Positions 53,553 through 62,478 of a stretch of 64,000 bases of DNA are shown piece by piece. The position numbers were made by a program, and so were the translations under genes. Location of the stretch: assembly GCF_002008225.1 (NCBI RefSeq), contig NZ_MRDH01000002.1, positions 124,001-188,000 on the forward strand. The letters are read 5' to 3'. The notes under the pieces are model-generated. The model did no database searches and was not told the DNA's origin. It saw only the letters and a program-made list of their open reading frames with translations. This stretch comes from Agrobacterium salinitolerans. GTDB taxonomy: Bacteria; Pseudomonadota; Alphaproteobacteria; Rhizobiales; Rhizobiaceae. The stretch's first letter is position 1, and each line of letters opens with the position of its first letter.

Positions 53553-54368
53553 ATGACAGGGAGAGAGAGGCCGGATGCGGGAGCGCCGGGCCAGGCATGG
53601 CCGGTTATTTCCCTTGCGGCACTGCCCATCACTGACGCGACCATCGATGAAACGGCACGGGATTTCATCCTGCGTGCGGGAAGCGAGCGCGTGTCCGGTG
53701 CAAGACCGTTTTATTCGACCTCGGCGAACGGCCAGGTCATTGCGCTTTGTCATCACGACCGGGAATTCGACGCCATGCTGCGGCAGGCGGACCAGATTCA
53801 TGCCGATGGTATGTCACTGGTGATCTTCTCCCGAAAATTCTGCCGGCAGGCGCTGAGGGAACGGGTCGCGACGACCGATCTTGTTCATGCGGTCGCCAAG
53901 CGTGCCGAAGAGACGGGAAGCCGGTTTTATTTCCTCGGCGGTTCGGAAGAGGTGAACCGTGCGGCGGTCGAAGAAATGCAGAGGCTCTATCCGCGTCTCG
54001 TATTTTCGGGACGGCGCAACGGTTATTTCAGCCGCGCCGAGGAAGACGCGGTCCTTGCCGATATCGCCGCTTCGAAAACGGATATTCTCTGGGTCGGCTT
54101 CGGCATTCCGCTGGAGCAGCGCTTCGTTTCGCGCAATCTCGACAGGCTTTCCGGCATCGCCGTGGTCAAGACCTGCGGCGGCCTTTTTGACTTCCTTGCC
54201 GGCAAGAACAGCCGGGCGCCGCAATGGATGCAGGATATGGGGCTGGAATGGCTCTATCGGGCGATGCTCGAGCCGAAGCGTCTCGGAAAACGATATTTGC
54301 TGACCAATCCGATCGCCATATATTCGTTGCTGAAGTATCGCTTCGGAGCGTCGGGTCAGGGCCGGTAA
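53553..54368 (+). CDS. WecG/TagA/CpsF family glycosyltransferase
   Basis: A 271-residue GT26-type enzyme transferring a sugar (often ManNAc or ManNAcA type) to a lipid-linked carrier. The core has PVISLAALPITDATIDETAR, HADGMSLVIFSRKF (conserved ADG), FYFLGGSEEVNRAAVEEM, FSGRRNGYF, ILWVGFGIPLEQRF and the late KTCGGLFDFLAGKNSRAPQW then MQDMGLEWLYRAMLEP, the usual WecG ending. The ATG at 53553 has GGACAG before it; ATG 53526, ATG 53496 and GTG 53475 are in-frame alternatives. It fits an initiating or early glycosyltransferase for the cluster's polysaccharide. Confidence 0.87.
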   Translation: MTGRERPDAGAPGQAWPVISLAALPITDATIDETARDFILRAGSERVSGARPFYSTSANGQVIALCHHDREFDAMLRQADQIHADGMSLVIFSRKFCRQALRERVATTDLVHAVAKRAEETGSRFYFLGGSEEVNRAAVEEMQRLYPRLVFSGRRNGYFSRAEEDAVLADIAASKTDILWVGFGIPLEQRFVSRNLDRLSGIAVVKTCGGLFDFLAGKNSRAPQWMQDMGLEWLYRAMLEPKRLGKRYLLTNPIAIYSLLKYRFGASGQGR

Positions 54369-54544
54369 AGCTGCGGCAAGCCCCGCAGGCGGCAGGCATA
54401 TTGCATCGCGTCAGTTAATCAGTTTTCCCTAACATATTGAGAAAACGGGCTTTGCCGCTGAAATTCGTTGCAACTGCGAAGGAGCGCGCTACACTGTCCC
54501 AATATTATAAATTTATTCGAATCAGAGATATTTTGGGGACACCC

Positions 54545-54793
54545 ATGGTGATTACGTCCATTTCTCTTTTCATATATGGAATTGGCACCGCCACCTCTCT
54601 CGCCATGACCTATATTGAAGGTGCCCGCCGCGATAAGAATTGGGATTTTTACCGGGTGACCGGCATCGTCCTTTGTTTCTTCTGGCCGCTGCTGGTGCCG
54701 CTTCTCGTTGTTGCGGCGGCTTTTTCGGCGCTCGGTTTGCAAAAACGACGCGAGAACGTGCTGTCGTTCGGCAGGGAAAAGACCCTCAGCTAA
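54545..54793 (+). CDS. small membrane protein of the polysaccharide locus
   Basis: An 82-residue protein with two hydrophobic segments (VITSISLFIYGIGTATSLAM and VTGIVLCFFWPLLVPLLVVA) joined by a charged loop (YIEGARRDKNWDFYR). No family is recognised. The ATG at 54545 follows GGGGAC at good spacing; an open frame back to 54437 is possible but has a poor start. It is downstream of the WecG-like gene in the same direction. Confidence 0.6.
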   Translation: MVITSISLFIYGIGTATSLAMTYIEGARRDKNWDFYRVTGIVLCFFWPLLVPLLVVAAAFSALGLQKRRENVLSFGREKTLS

Positions 54794-54816
54794 ACCGGCG
54801 ACGCGAGCGATTGCGG

Positions 54817-55761
54817 TCAGCTCTTCTTCGCCGGCGCCTTGTAGGGGGTGAGTGTGATGCCGAGGCTTGCCATCATCCGGCCAATGGACATCAGCGGCGG
54901 ATGTGTGGCGGGCAGCCAGGCGCCGGTTTTCAGCCCGGCGAAAACGGCGCGCAGCAGAGACAGGCACAGGCTGACGGCATTTTTGGCGGTCAGCAGCAGT
55001 CCGCCCCTCAGGCCGGGGTGGCGGGCGCGGTCGATGCTGTAATTTATGATGCCGGTGCGGAGCGAGCGCTCCATGATCCAGCGAGGCGCCATCCGACTTT
55101 CCGGCACATATTCAATGATGACGGCGCGGGCATTCCAGGCAAATTTGAAACCTGCCTTGCGGCAGCGGGTGAAGAAATCCATGTCGCCGCCGCCGAGGAA
55201 GTTGAACTGCACGTCGAATTCCGGTTTCGGCAGGCTTTCGAACACTCGACGTGAGATCAGGCAATTGCCCGATCCGTGGATTTGCTCGACGAGACCGGTC
55301 GGCGCTTCGATGGAGCCGAACAGCGGATGCGAGAGAACCGCCTTCGAAGCCGGTGCGTCGAATTCCCGGTTGACCGGGCCGCCGACGATGTCGACGCCGA
55401 AGGATTTCGCCGCTGAAACCATTTCGGCAAGCCATTGGGGGGAGGCGGCCTCGTCGTCATCGATCATCAGGAACCATTGCGCTGATGGATAACTCTGCCG
55501 GGCGGTGCGGAAGGCCGTGTTGATGGCGTAACAATTGCCCTGCGTCGGCTCCGCCAGCGCCTGACCGTTCACGCCGTTCTCGGAGAAAAATGTGCGTGCG
55601 ACGGCGAGACCCTGCTGGCCTGCGCCGTCATTATCGACCACGACAATGGCGAAGGGAAAATCAACCTTCTGGGCCGCGAGTGACCGAAGCGTCTTTTTCA
55701 GGCCTTCCGGCCGGCGGAAACTCGGAATGCACACCACCGCTTCCGGCATGATCTCGGACAT
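54817..55761 (-). CDS. family 2 glycosyltransferase
   Basis: A 314-residue GT2 (GT-A fold) enzyme. It starts MSEIMPEAVVCIPSFRRPEG, then FAIVVVDNDG, the acidic pocket MIDDDEAASPQWL, EQIHGSGNCLISRRVF and NFLGGGDMDFFTRCRKAGF, which hold the nucleotide and acceptor residues. A hydrophobic C-terminal segment (GLLLTAKNAVSLCLSLLRAV) may sit on the membrane. TAGGAG precedes the ATG at 55761, eight bases after the next GT2 gene; the longer open frame is a shadow. The last two glycosyltransferases form an operon pointing left. Confidence 0.87.
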   Translation of the reverse strand: MSEIMPEAVVCIPSFRRPEGLKKTLRSLAAQKVDFPFAIVVVDNDGAGQQGLAVARTFFSENGVNGQALAEPTQGNCYAINTAFRTARQSYPSAQWFLMIDDDEAASPQWLAEMVSAAKSFGVDIVGGPVNREFDAPASKAVLSHPLFGSIEAPTGLVEQIHGSGNCLISRRVFESLPKPEFDVQFNFLGGGDMDFFTRCRKAGFKFAWNARAVIIEYVPESRMAPRWIMERSLRTGIINYSIDRARHPGLRGGLLLTAKNAVSLCLSLLRAVFAGLKTGAWLPATHPPLMSIGRMMASLGITLTPYKAPAKKS

Positions 55762-55769
55762 GGAAACTC

Positions 55770-56681
55770 CTAAATTCCGGCAAGCGCTGCGGCGGAAAAA
55801 ACGACGGCCCTGAGGCTTTGGCGCGGGCGGTTGAGGAAGGTGTCGGCCAGCGCCGAAAAAGCCTCGCGGTAACGGCGGGCGCGGAAGGCCTGCGCCACGG
55901 TATAGGCGTTCATATGGTTCTCCGACCGGCGGCGAAGCCGTCGCAGTTCCGGCGGCGAGATGGCGGCGACGATGGCCGGGTCGGAAAAGACGGCTTCGAT
56001 GGCCGGCTCGCAATCGCGGAAGGTCAAAAGCCGGTTCATCATCACGCTTGTTCTGTGCACGCGGTAATCCAGCACATGGCAGCCGGGCAGGTAAACGAAA
56101 CGGCCGGCGGCGGCCAGCCTGCACCAGCCATACCAGTCTTCGGCATAACGCAACGTCTCGTCGAAACCGCCGAATTCCTGAAGGATGCGGGTTCTGACCA
56201 GCATGATGCCGCCATTGACGATGAAGTTGCCGCCGAGCAGCGGCTGGAGAATGAAACCATCGGGTTTTTCCCGGCGGCGAATGAGGTTGCGCCGGCCGAT
56301 CTTGAAGCCATCTTCATCGATGCGTTCGTAATCGCCATAGACGGCGACGACATCCGGCCCGGAAATGCCGGCGCAAAGGGCCGCGATGGCGCCCGGTTTC
56401 AGGCGATCGTCGGCATCGAGGAACATCGTCCATTCGCCGCGCGCCTGCGACAGGCCGAAATTGCGCACGGCGGAAACGCCCTGCCTTCCCTGCGGCCGGG
56501 CAAGCAATTTGACGCGAGGGTCGGAAAAACCCTCCACTTTCTGCGCGGTGGTGTCGGTGGAGCCGTCATCGACGACAAGCACTTCACCGATGGTCTCGCC
56601 CTGCAGCAACACGCTTTCGATCGCTTCCACGATGTAACGCTCGCCATTGCGAACGGGAATGACAATCGAAACGGAAACCAA
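55770..56681 (-). CDS. family 2 glycosyltransferase
   Basis: A 303-residue GT2 enzyme with SIVIPVRNGERYIVEAIESV, VLVVDDGSTDTTAQ, the metal-binding MFLDADDRLKPGAI and the acceptor-site segment GFDETLRYAEDWYGWCRLAA. A TTG at 56681 with AGGGAG upstream is the best start; the frame can begin at GTG 56720. The gene is first in the leftward pair and divergent from the GH10 gene; an AT-rich 177-base gap lies between. Confidence 0.85.
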   Translation of the reverse strand: MVSVSIVIPVRNGERYIVEAIESVLLQGETIGEVLVVDDGSTDTTAQKVEGFSDPRVKLLARPQGRQGVSAVRNFGLSQARGEWTMFLDADDRLKPGAIAALCAGISGPDVVAVYGDYERIDEDGFKIGRRNLIRRREKPDGFILQPLLGGNFIVNGGIMLVRTRILQEFGGFDETLRYAEDWYGWCRLAAAGRFVYLPGCHVLDYRVHRTSVMMNRLLTFRDCEPAIEAVFSDPAIVAAISPPELRRLRRRSENHMNAYTVAQAFRARRYREAFSALADTFLNRPRQSLRAVVFSAAALAGI

Positions 56682-56858
56682 GACTTCAAACTCCCTGCGG
56701 CGTGGGCCAAGAATTCGCACAGCGAAGTTACTACCGCATTAAGCGGGTCTGGCCAATTATGACGTGGTATAACGTCGGTTAACCTTGCAAATCTTTAATA
56801 TCCTTTTCCTATGATAGGGATGTTATGTTTTGGGAATATAGGTTGCGGAGGCGGGCGA

Positions 56859-57926
56859 ATGCGGATCGGGCGGCGGAATTTTATAGGCGGTGCGGCAAGC
56901 GCTGGCCTGCTGCATGCCGTGGCCGGCCCGGCCTTTGCCGCGCAGAAGAAAGCAACGATCAAAACCGCCCCCTATGGCGCCGCCGTCTACCTGCCTGACC
57001 TTAATGCCGATAGCCGCATCGGCGAGGCGGTGGTGAAATATTGCTCGCGCATCACCCCTGTCACCGAAATGAAATGGGAGGTGATGCGGCCTTCGGCGGA
57101 AGTGTTCGATTTCGCCGCTGCCGATGCACTCGCCAATTTCGCGCGCCAGCACAAGCTAGCCATGCATGGCCATCCGCTGATCTGGTATGCCTCCAACGCG
57201 CCTTGGCTTGCCAGTGTCGGCGGCGCCAAGGTCGAGAAGCTGATGGAAACCCATATCGTCACCGTGATGGAGCGGTATAAGGACGTGATCCACAGCTGGG
57301 ACGTGGTCAACGAACCGATCCCCGACGTGCCGGGCAATGTGCGGGCGCGGCGCGATGCCTGGTATTATGGCGCGGGGCCTGACGCCATCAAGAAGGCTTT
57401 CGAGATCGCCCATGCGGTCGATCCGAAGGCGCAACTCGTGCTCAACGAATATGATGTCGAATTTGCCGCCGAGAAATCGCCGGCCAAACGCGCCGCTTTC
57501 CGCAATCTCATCCTCGAACTGCTGGAAAAGGGCGCGCCGATCAACGCCGTTGGCCTGCAGGGGCATTTGCGCGGCGGCTGGCCGATCGCCAAGGACGAGC
57601 TTGCCGCCTTCACGACGGAAATGCGCAGCTACGGTCTTGCCGTTCTGGTGACGGAGCTTGACGTGATGGACCAGACGCTGCCCGCGCCTGAGGCCGAACG
57701 GGATATGCTGATCAACGGTCAGGTCCGCGAGTTTCTGGAGGCCGCCTCGGCGGGCGGCGCGCTTTCCTCCATCACCACATGGGGCATCTCGGATCAATAT
57801 ACCTGGATCCGCTGGGCCTATCCTCGCCGGGACGGCACCGCCAACCGGCCGCTGCCGCTGGACTGGAGTTTCAACGAAAAACCCATGATGGCCATCATCA
57901 ATGAATTCCGCAACCGTGGTGCATGA
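56859..57926 (+). CDS. GH10 family glycosidase (endo-1,4-beta-xylanase-like), Tat signal
   Basis: A 355-residue glycoside hydrolase. The N-terminus has a twin-arginine signal (GRRNFIGGAASAG, residues 5-17, cleavage near AFAA). The barrel has EMKWEVMRPS, HGHPLIWY, the acid/base E152 in WDVVNEP, LNEYDVE and the nucleophile E266 in VTELDVMD, and GISDQYTWI. All are GH10 hallmarks, although it is annotated xylanase only by family. GGAGGCGGG precedes the ATG at 56859. Among glycosyltransferases and a Wzz protein it may trim or release the locus polysaccharide instead of plant xylan. It overlaps the next gene (ATGA). Confidence 0.88.
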   Translation: MRIGRRNFIGGAASAGLLHAVAGPAFAAQKKATIKTAPYGAAVYLPDLNADSRIGEAVVKYCSRITPVTEMKWEVMRPSAEVFDFAAADALANFARQHKLAMHGHPLIWYASNAPWLASVGGAKVEKLMETHIVTVMERYKDVIHSWDVVNEPIPDVPGNVRARRDAWYYGAGPDAIKKAFEIAHAVDPKAQLVLNEYDVEFAAEKSPAKRAAFRNLILELLEKGAPINAVGLQGHLRGGWPIAKDELAAFTTEMRSYGLAVLVTELDVMDQTLPAPEAERDMLINGQVREFLEAASAGGALSSITTWGISDQYTWIRWAYPRRDGTANRPLPLDWSFNEKPMMAIINEFRNRGA

Positions 57927-59008
57927 CTATGAATGCTGAAATGCCGCTTCCTCCTGTGCAAAAGGCGCTGCAAATCAACCTCCATCCCTTCGACGCCCCG
58001 CATGCGGCCCTGACGCTGCCGCATCAGCTCAGGGTCTGGGGCGGGCAGGTGGACCGCATTTTGCTGACGGTCGATACGGGCCAGGTGGGGGCGGGGCGGT
58101 ACAAGGGCAATGGTTTCGATGCGGCGCGCCAGCGTCTCTTCGACATGCTGGAGGAAATGCAGACCAATTATCCGCATCTCTCTGTGGATATCGTCGATTA
58201 CAGCGATGCGGCGCGTGATACGGTGACGCAGACCTTCTTTTCGCGCTCTCCCATCCCCTATCCCGCCAAGGCTTTCGATGGCGGGCCTTTCCATGTCTAT
58301 TTCTACGGGCTGAAACGCGCCAATGCCCGTTACGTGATGCACATGGACAGCGACATGATGTTCGGTGGCGGCAGCCAGAGCTGGTTCAGTGAGGCGATTG
58401 CATTGCAGAAGGCCAATCCGGATGCGCTGTGCATCACGCCCTTTTCCGGGCCGCCGACGATTCGCGGCGATTTGGATATTTCCCGCCATGTCGGCATGCC
58501 CGGCGTGAAGAACATCCCTGCGCCGCGCAAGCTGCCGTCGCGCATTCCCACCTGGCGTTTCGCCACCGTTTCGACGCGGCTGTTCATGATCGACATGGAC
58601 CGTCTTGCGAAAAGGATCGGCTCGCTGGAACTGCTCAGGCCCGATGTCAAACGGCGTATCCGCTCCTATGCCTATAACCAGCAGCCGGTCTCCATGCCTG
58701 CCGAGGAAGTGCTGAGCACCAACATGATGCGCACCGGCGTTCACCGGCTCGATTTTCTCGGCACGGGCAAGGGCATGTATTCGCTGCATCCGCCCTATCG
58801 TTCGCCGGAATTCTATGCGGCTCTACCCTCCATCGTCGAGCGCATCGAGAAGGGCGATATTCCCGAAGGCCAGCTCGGCGATTTCGATATCAACGGGTCG
58901 ATGGTGGACTGGGGAAGCGCGCTGGCGGCCAAGACGCGCTCCAAACGTTATGCGAAAGCGCTGCGCCATCTCATCTCGGCGAATGTCGGGCGGTTCCGCA
59001 AGGCTTGA
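57923..59008 (+). CDS. glycosyltransferase-like protein of the polysaccharide locus
   Basis: A 361-residue protein. The N-terminal half has QINLHPFDAPHAALTLPHQL, then VDRILLTVDTG, a central YVMHMDSDMMFGGGSQSWF with a DSD metal-binding motif like GT-A enzymes, and PFSGPPTIRGD. No signal peptide or membrane helix is seen. It overlaps the GH10 stop by four bases, so the two are made together. I assign it to the glycosyltransferases by the DxD context; the donor sugar is unknown. Confidence 0.72.
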   Translation: MTMNAEMPLPPVQKALQINLHPFDAPHAALTLPHQLRVWGGQVDRILLTVDTGQVGAGRYKGNGFDAARQRLFDMLEEMQTNYPHLSVDIVDYSDAARDTVTQTFFSRSPIPYPAKAFDGGPFHVYFYGLKRANARYVMHMDSDMMFGGGSQSWFSEAIALQKANPDALCITPFSGPPTIRGDLDISRHVGMPGVKNIPAPRKLPSRIPTWRFATVSTRLFMIDMDRLAKRIGSLELLRPDVKRRIRSYAYNQQPVSMPAEEVLSTNMMRTGVHRLDFLGTGKGMYSLHPPYRSPEFYAALPSIVERIEKGDIPEGQLGDFDINGSMVDWGSALAAKTRSKRYAKALRHLISANVGRFRKA

Positions 59009-59050
59009 GGGCGTCGCGCCCGTGTTCCGCTCCGGGGCCGGGCAGGAACC

Positions 59051-60214
59051 TCAATAGTCGGTGATGAGTTTGCTCCAGCTTTCCGAGCACAACCCGCCAA
59101 TATAGATGTCGCCGCCCAGCGCCTTTTCCCTCAGGGCGTCATCGCGCGTCGCCATGCAGAAATAACCGTCGTGGCGGAAGCTCATGTGGTTCTGGCGGTA
59201 AAGCGCGTTGATGAGAAAGGGCTGCGCCATGCCGGTGACATGGGCATAGTTTTCATCATCGAAATGGCGGAACAGGGTGTTGAGCACATCGTTTTCGCAG
59301 CCGGCATCGCAGACGAGATTGAGCACATAGGCCGTTCTTCCCCGCTGGCCGAAAAACAGTGCGGCGCCCATGGCGTGACCTTCGGCATTCTCGATCATCA
59401 CGCTTTTCAGTTCGCCGAGGCTTTCATTGGCCTTGCTCATCTCTATCAGCCAGTGGAACTCTTTGTGAGACCATTCCGGGCGGATGGAAAAACGCTCGAT
59501 CATCGCAAGCGCGCTGCGTCGGAAGGTTTCGTAATCCACGGTTCTCACCCTGGCACCAGCGGCCTCCTGCGGCCTCAGACCCTTTTTCCACCGCCGCAGG
59601 ATTCCATCCACAAGTCCAAGCGCGGCGAGCGCCAGCGTGGTTTTGGCCAGTTTCGAGCGGCGCGGCATGCGCAACGCTATGGTGCAGAAGGGCTTGAGCG
59701 CCTTGTGCCATTGCAGGCTTTCAATCGGCAGCATGTCGCCGCCGGTCGCCACCCAGTGATCGGCGCTGACAGGAGAAGCCGTATCCGAGAACAACATGTC
59801 GTGTTTGGATGCCCGCATGCCGCGGGACAGGCGCGCCGCGCCGAGCGCGCCGCGTTTCCCGTCCGATGCGAAGGCGCAAAGCAGCCGGGCGGTAATCGTT
59901 TTTCCATTCGCAACGAAGCGCATGGGCACGGCGAGAATGACGCTGGTGACCCCGTTTTCCCCGGCGTCGTAGACAACGCTGCCGTTTTCCGGGCTGAAGG
60001 CGGGACTGCCGAAAAACAGTTTTTCTATATAGGAGCGGAAGTCGAAATTGCGCTCCTGCCCGGTCTTCCTGAAAGCGCTGTTGAGGACGGCTTCGACGGC
60101 GGGCACGTCATCCCTGCGCATGGGGCGAACGCCGGAGACACCTGGCTGAACCGGGCGTTGTGGCGACTGACCACTATCGCCGTCGTCCATTTTGGTGTGT
60201 ATCGGAACGTCCAC
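59051..60214 (-). CDS. GNAT-like acyltransferase of the polysaccharide locus
   Basis: A 387-residue protein beginning (GTG) MDVPIHTKMDDGD. The N-terminal half (GVRPMRRDDVPAVEAVLNSA, FRKTG) resembles a GNAT acyltransferase fold, and a second GNAT-like half is probable around ENAEGHAMGAALFFGQRGR. The GTG at 60214 has GGGGG seven bases before; ATG 60190 is the alternative. It converges on the preceding glycosyltransferase gene. Acetylation or acylation of the surface polymer is the likely job, by context only. Confidence 0.68.
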   Translation of the reverse strand: MDVPIHTKMDDGDSGQSPQRPVQPGVSGVRPMRRDDVPAVEAVLNSAFRKTGQERNFDFRSYIEKLFFGSPAFSPENGSVVYDAGENGVTSVILAVPMRFVANGKTITARLLCAFASDGKRGALGAARLSRGMRASKHDMLFSDTASPVSADHWVATGGDMLPIESLQWHKALKPFCTIALRMPRRSKLAKTTLALAALGLVDGILRRWKKGLRPQEAAGARVRTVDYETFRRSALAMIERFSIRPEWSHKEFHWLIEMSKANESLGELKSVMIENAEGHAMGAALFFGQRGRTAYVLNLVCDAGCENDVLNTLFRHFDDENYAHVTGMAQPFLINALYRQNHMSFRHDGYFCMATRDDALREKALGGDIYIGGLCSESWSKLITDY

Positions 60215-60867
60215 CGTCGGCCCCCAAGCTTTTGCGCATAGATGAAATCAACCATAGGCAGCGTATATTTTAATGTATTAATATAGATATAAAGCCTGCG
60301 ATCCGCTCGGGTGTGAAATATCGAATTGAAGATAAATCACATTTATATCAACAAGTTGGATTTATAATCCTGCGCTATTCGAGGTTAACAAAATATACTC
60401 CCATAAGCAACCGGTGGATGAAATGTGGATCATTTTTTGCGGATGCTTTTTTGGGTGTCGAAGTTTAAATTTTGGAAATGACTGTCTTGATTTTTGTCTC
60501 CCGATTTTGATTTCCCGAGGGCAAAGCGTGCGTTCACGGCGCTATCTCCTCGTGCATCGCGGATAACCAAAAAAATCGCATTGGCGGGCCGGCCATTGTG
60601 GAGAAAGACGGAGGGGAACCGGACAGGCCCAGAAGCGGGCGTCGCTCCGACATCCCCAGACGCACAGGTTTCCGCTGTTGTTCGTCCAAGGTGATATTTT
60701 GAAATGATTTTTCGTTGCAAATATGTAAAAGAGCCGATTGTTGCGCGCGTCTGTGGCTATTTTCGCTAAACATGCGCGGCTCAAGTCTTTGTTATTGTGC
60801 ACGTCGCACCGCGAGACCCTGGCTATTGGCGAGGCGGCACTAAAAAACGGATCGGCAAGGTCAATCG
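60215..60867. other. AT-rich intergenic region between the polysaccharide locus and the amino acid transporter
   Basis: The first 250 bases are clearly richer in A and T than their neighbours. Short open frames on the reverse strand (60430-60720, 60534-60773) lack ribosome sites and family features and I do not accept them. No repeat of families A, B or C is present. It should contain the promoters of the GNAT gene and of the transporter operon, but no -35/-10 pair stands out. Confidence 0.45.
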
Positions 60868-61647
60868 ATGACAGATACAGGCGCCTGTGCGCTCGAGGCG
60901 GATGACATCCACAAGAGCTTCGGCACGCATGAAGTTTTGAAGGGCGTTTCACTGAAAGCCCACAAGGGCGATGTCATATCGATCATCGGCTCGTCCGGTT
61001 CCGGCAAGAGCACCTTCCTGCGCTGTATCAACTTCCTCGAAACGCCGGATCGCGGCCGGGTCATCGTCAATGGCGAAGAGATCGCCACGAAGGCCGGCAA
61101 GGACGGCAAGGCCGTACCGAAAAACTGGCGGCAGGTGGAAAAACTGCGCACCGGGCTTGGCATGGTGTTCCAGAATTTCAATCTCTGGGCCCATCGCACC
61201 GTTCTCGAAAATGTCATCGAGGCGCCGGTTCACGTTCTGGGCGTCAGGCGGCAGGAGGCGGTCGAAAAAGCCGAGGCTCTGCTGAACAAGGTCGGGCTTT
61301 ATGACAAGAAAAACGCCTATCCGGCGTTCCTTTCCGGCGGACAGCAGCAGCGCGCCGCCATTGCGCGCGCGCTCTGCATGGAACCGGCGGTGATGCTGTT
61401 TGACGAGCCCACCTCGGCGCTTGACCCGGAACTGGTGGGCGAAGTGCTGAAGGTCATTCGCGATCTGGCCGAGGAAGGCCGCACCATGCTGCTTGTCACC
61501 CACGAAATGCGCTTTGCGCGGGATGTTTCCTCGGAAGTGATGTTTCTGCATCAGGGCAGGGTGGAGGAAGCGGGACCGCCGGCGCAGGTGTTCGGCAACC
61601 CCACAAGCGCCCGGTGCCGTGAATTCACCGGCGCGCTGGCCAACTGA
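60868..61647 (+). CDS. polar amino acid ABC transporter ATPase (HisP/OccP family)
   Basis: A 259-residue ATPase with Walker A GSSGSGKST, the HisP-like MVFQNFNLWAHRTVLENVIE Q-loop, signature LSGGQQQRAAIARALC, Walker B VMLFDEPTSALDPE and switch histidine in LLVTHEMRFARDVS. The insert NGEEIATKAGKDGKAVPKNW is typical of the histidine, octopine and nopaline group. AAGG stands before the ATG. First gene of a four-gene importer operon followed by a methyltransferase. Confidence 0.93.
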   Translation: MTDTGACALEADDIHKSFGTHEVLKGVSLKAHKGDVISIIGSSGSGKSTFLRCINFLETPDRGRVIVNGEEIATKAGKDGKAVPKNWRQVEKLRTGLGMVFQNFNLWAHRTVLENVIEAPVHVLGVRRQEAVEKAEALLNKVGLYDKKNAYPAFLSGGQQQRAAIARALCMEPAVMLFDEPTSALDPELVGEVLKVIRDLAEEGRTMLLVTHEMRFARDVSSEVMFLHQGRVEEAGPPAQVFGNPTSARCREFTGALAN

Positions 61648-61689
61648 CCCTTTTGCCTGACAGTTCGTATTCAACAGGAGAGACTTTAA

Positions 61690-62466
61690 ATGAAATTCTT
61701 CGCTACGCTGCTTGCCGGAACGGCATTTGCGTTTTCCGCCTTCACCGCCAGCGCCGACGTGCGCTTCGGCATCATGAACGAGTCCTACCCGCCTTTCTTC
61801 GCCAAAGACGCTACCGGCAAGTGGCAGGGCTGGGAAATCGATCTCATGGACGCCGTCTGCGCGGAAATGAAGGAAAATTGCTCGATCGTCGAGCTTTCCT
61901 GGGATGGCCTGATCCCGGCGCTGCAGACCAAGAAGTTCGACGTCATCTGGTCGTCCATGTCCAACACGGAAGAGCGCCAGAAGGTGATCGATTTCACCGA
62001 CAAATATTACAACACACCGAGCAAGCTGATCGGCGCCAAGGGTGAAAAGGCGGGTGCGACGGCCGAGGACGTCAAGGGTAAGACCATCGGCATTCAGGTC
62101 GCGACCATCCAGTCCGAATATTACAAGAAATATTTCGCTGATGTCGCTGACGAAAAGACCTACCAGACGCTGGACGAGGCGTTTCAGGATTTGGCCGCCG
62201 GCCGTATCGACTACGTCTTCGGTGACTCGCTGGTTCTCGATGCCTTCGTGAAGAGCGATGCCGGCAAGGATTGCTGCGCCGACATGGGCAATGTGGCCGA
62301 CGACAAGCAAATCCTTGGTCTTGGCGTTTCCGGCGGCCTGCGCAAGGACGATACGGAACTGAAGACCAAGCTGAACGCCGCTCTCGCCGCCGTCCGTGCC
62401 AGCGGGAAATATGACGAAATCACCAAGAAGTATTTCAGCTTCGATATTTACGGCAGCAAGCCCTGA
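61690..62466 (+). CDS. polar amino acid ABC transporter substrate-binding protein
   Basis: A 258-residue type II binding protein with a signal peptide (cleavage near ASADVRF, residue 22). The mature start GIMNESYPPFFAKDATGKWQ (aromatic substrate pocket), GWEIDLMDAVCAEM, WDGLIPALQTKKFDVIWSSM and SNTEERQKVIDFTDKYY are typical of the His/Lys/Arg/opine group. GGAG precedes the ATG. Specificity cannot be assigned. The order ATPase, binding protein, two permeases is that of opine-type importers. Confidence 0.91.
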   Translation: MKFFATLLAGTAFAFSAFTASADVRFGIMNESYPPFFAKDATGKWQGWEIDLMDAVCAEMKENCSIVELSWDGLIPALQTKKFDVIWSSMSNTEERQKVIDFTDKYYNTPSKLIGAKGEKAGATAEDVKGKTIGIQVATIQSEYYKKYFADVADEKTYQTLDEAFQDLAAGRIDYVFGDSLVLDAFVKSDAGKDCCADMGNVADDKQILGLGVSGGLRKDDTELKTKLNAALAAVRASGKYDEITKKYFSFDIYGSKP

Positions 62467-62478
62467 TCGGTCACATCG

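Noticed and set aside
60430-60773. Reverse-strand open frames of 79-96 codons in the AT-rich gap
   Set aside because: No ribosome binding site, no family pattern and irregular codon use; treated as non-coding.
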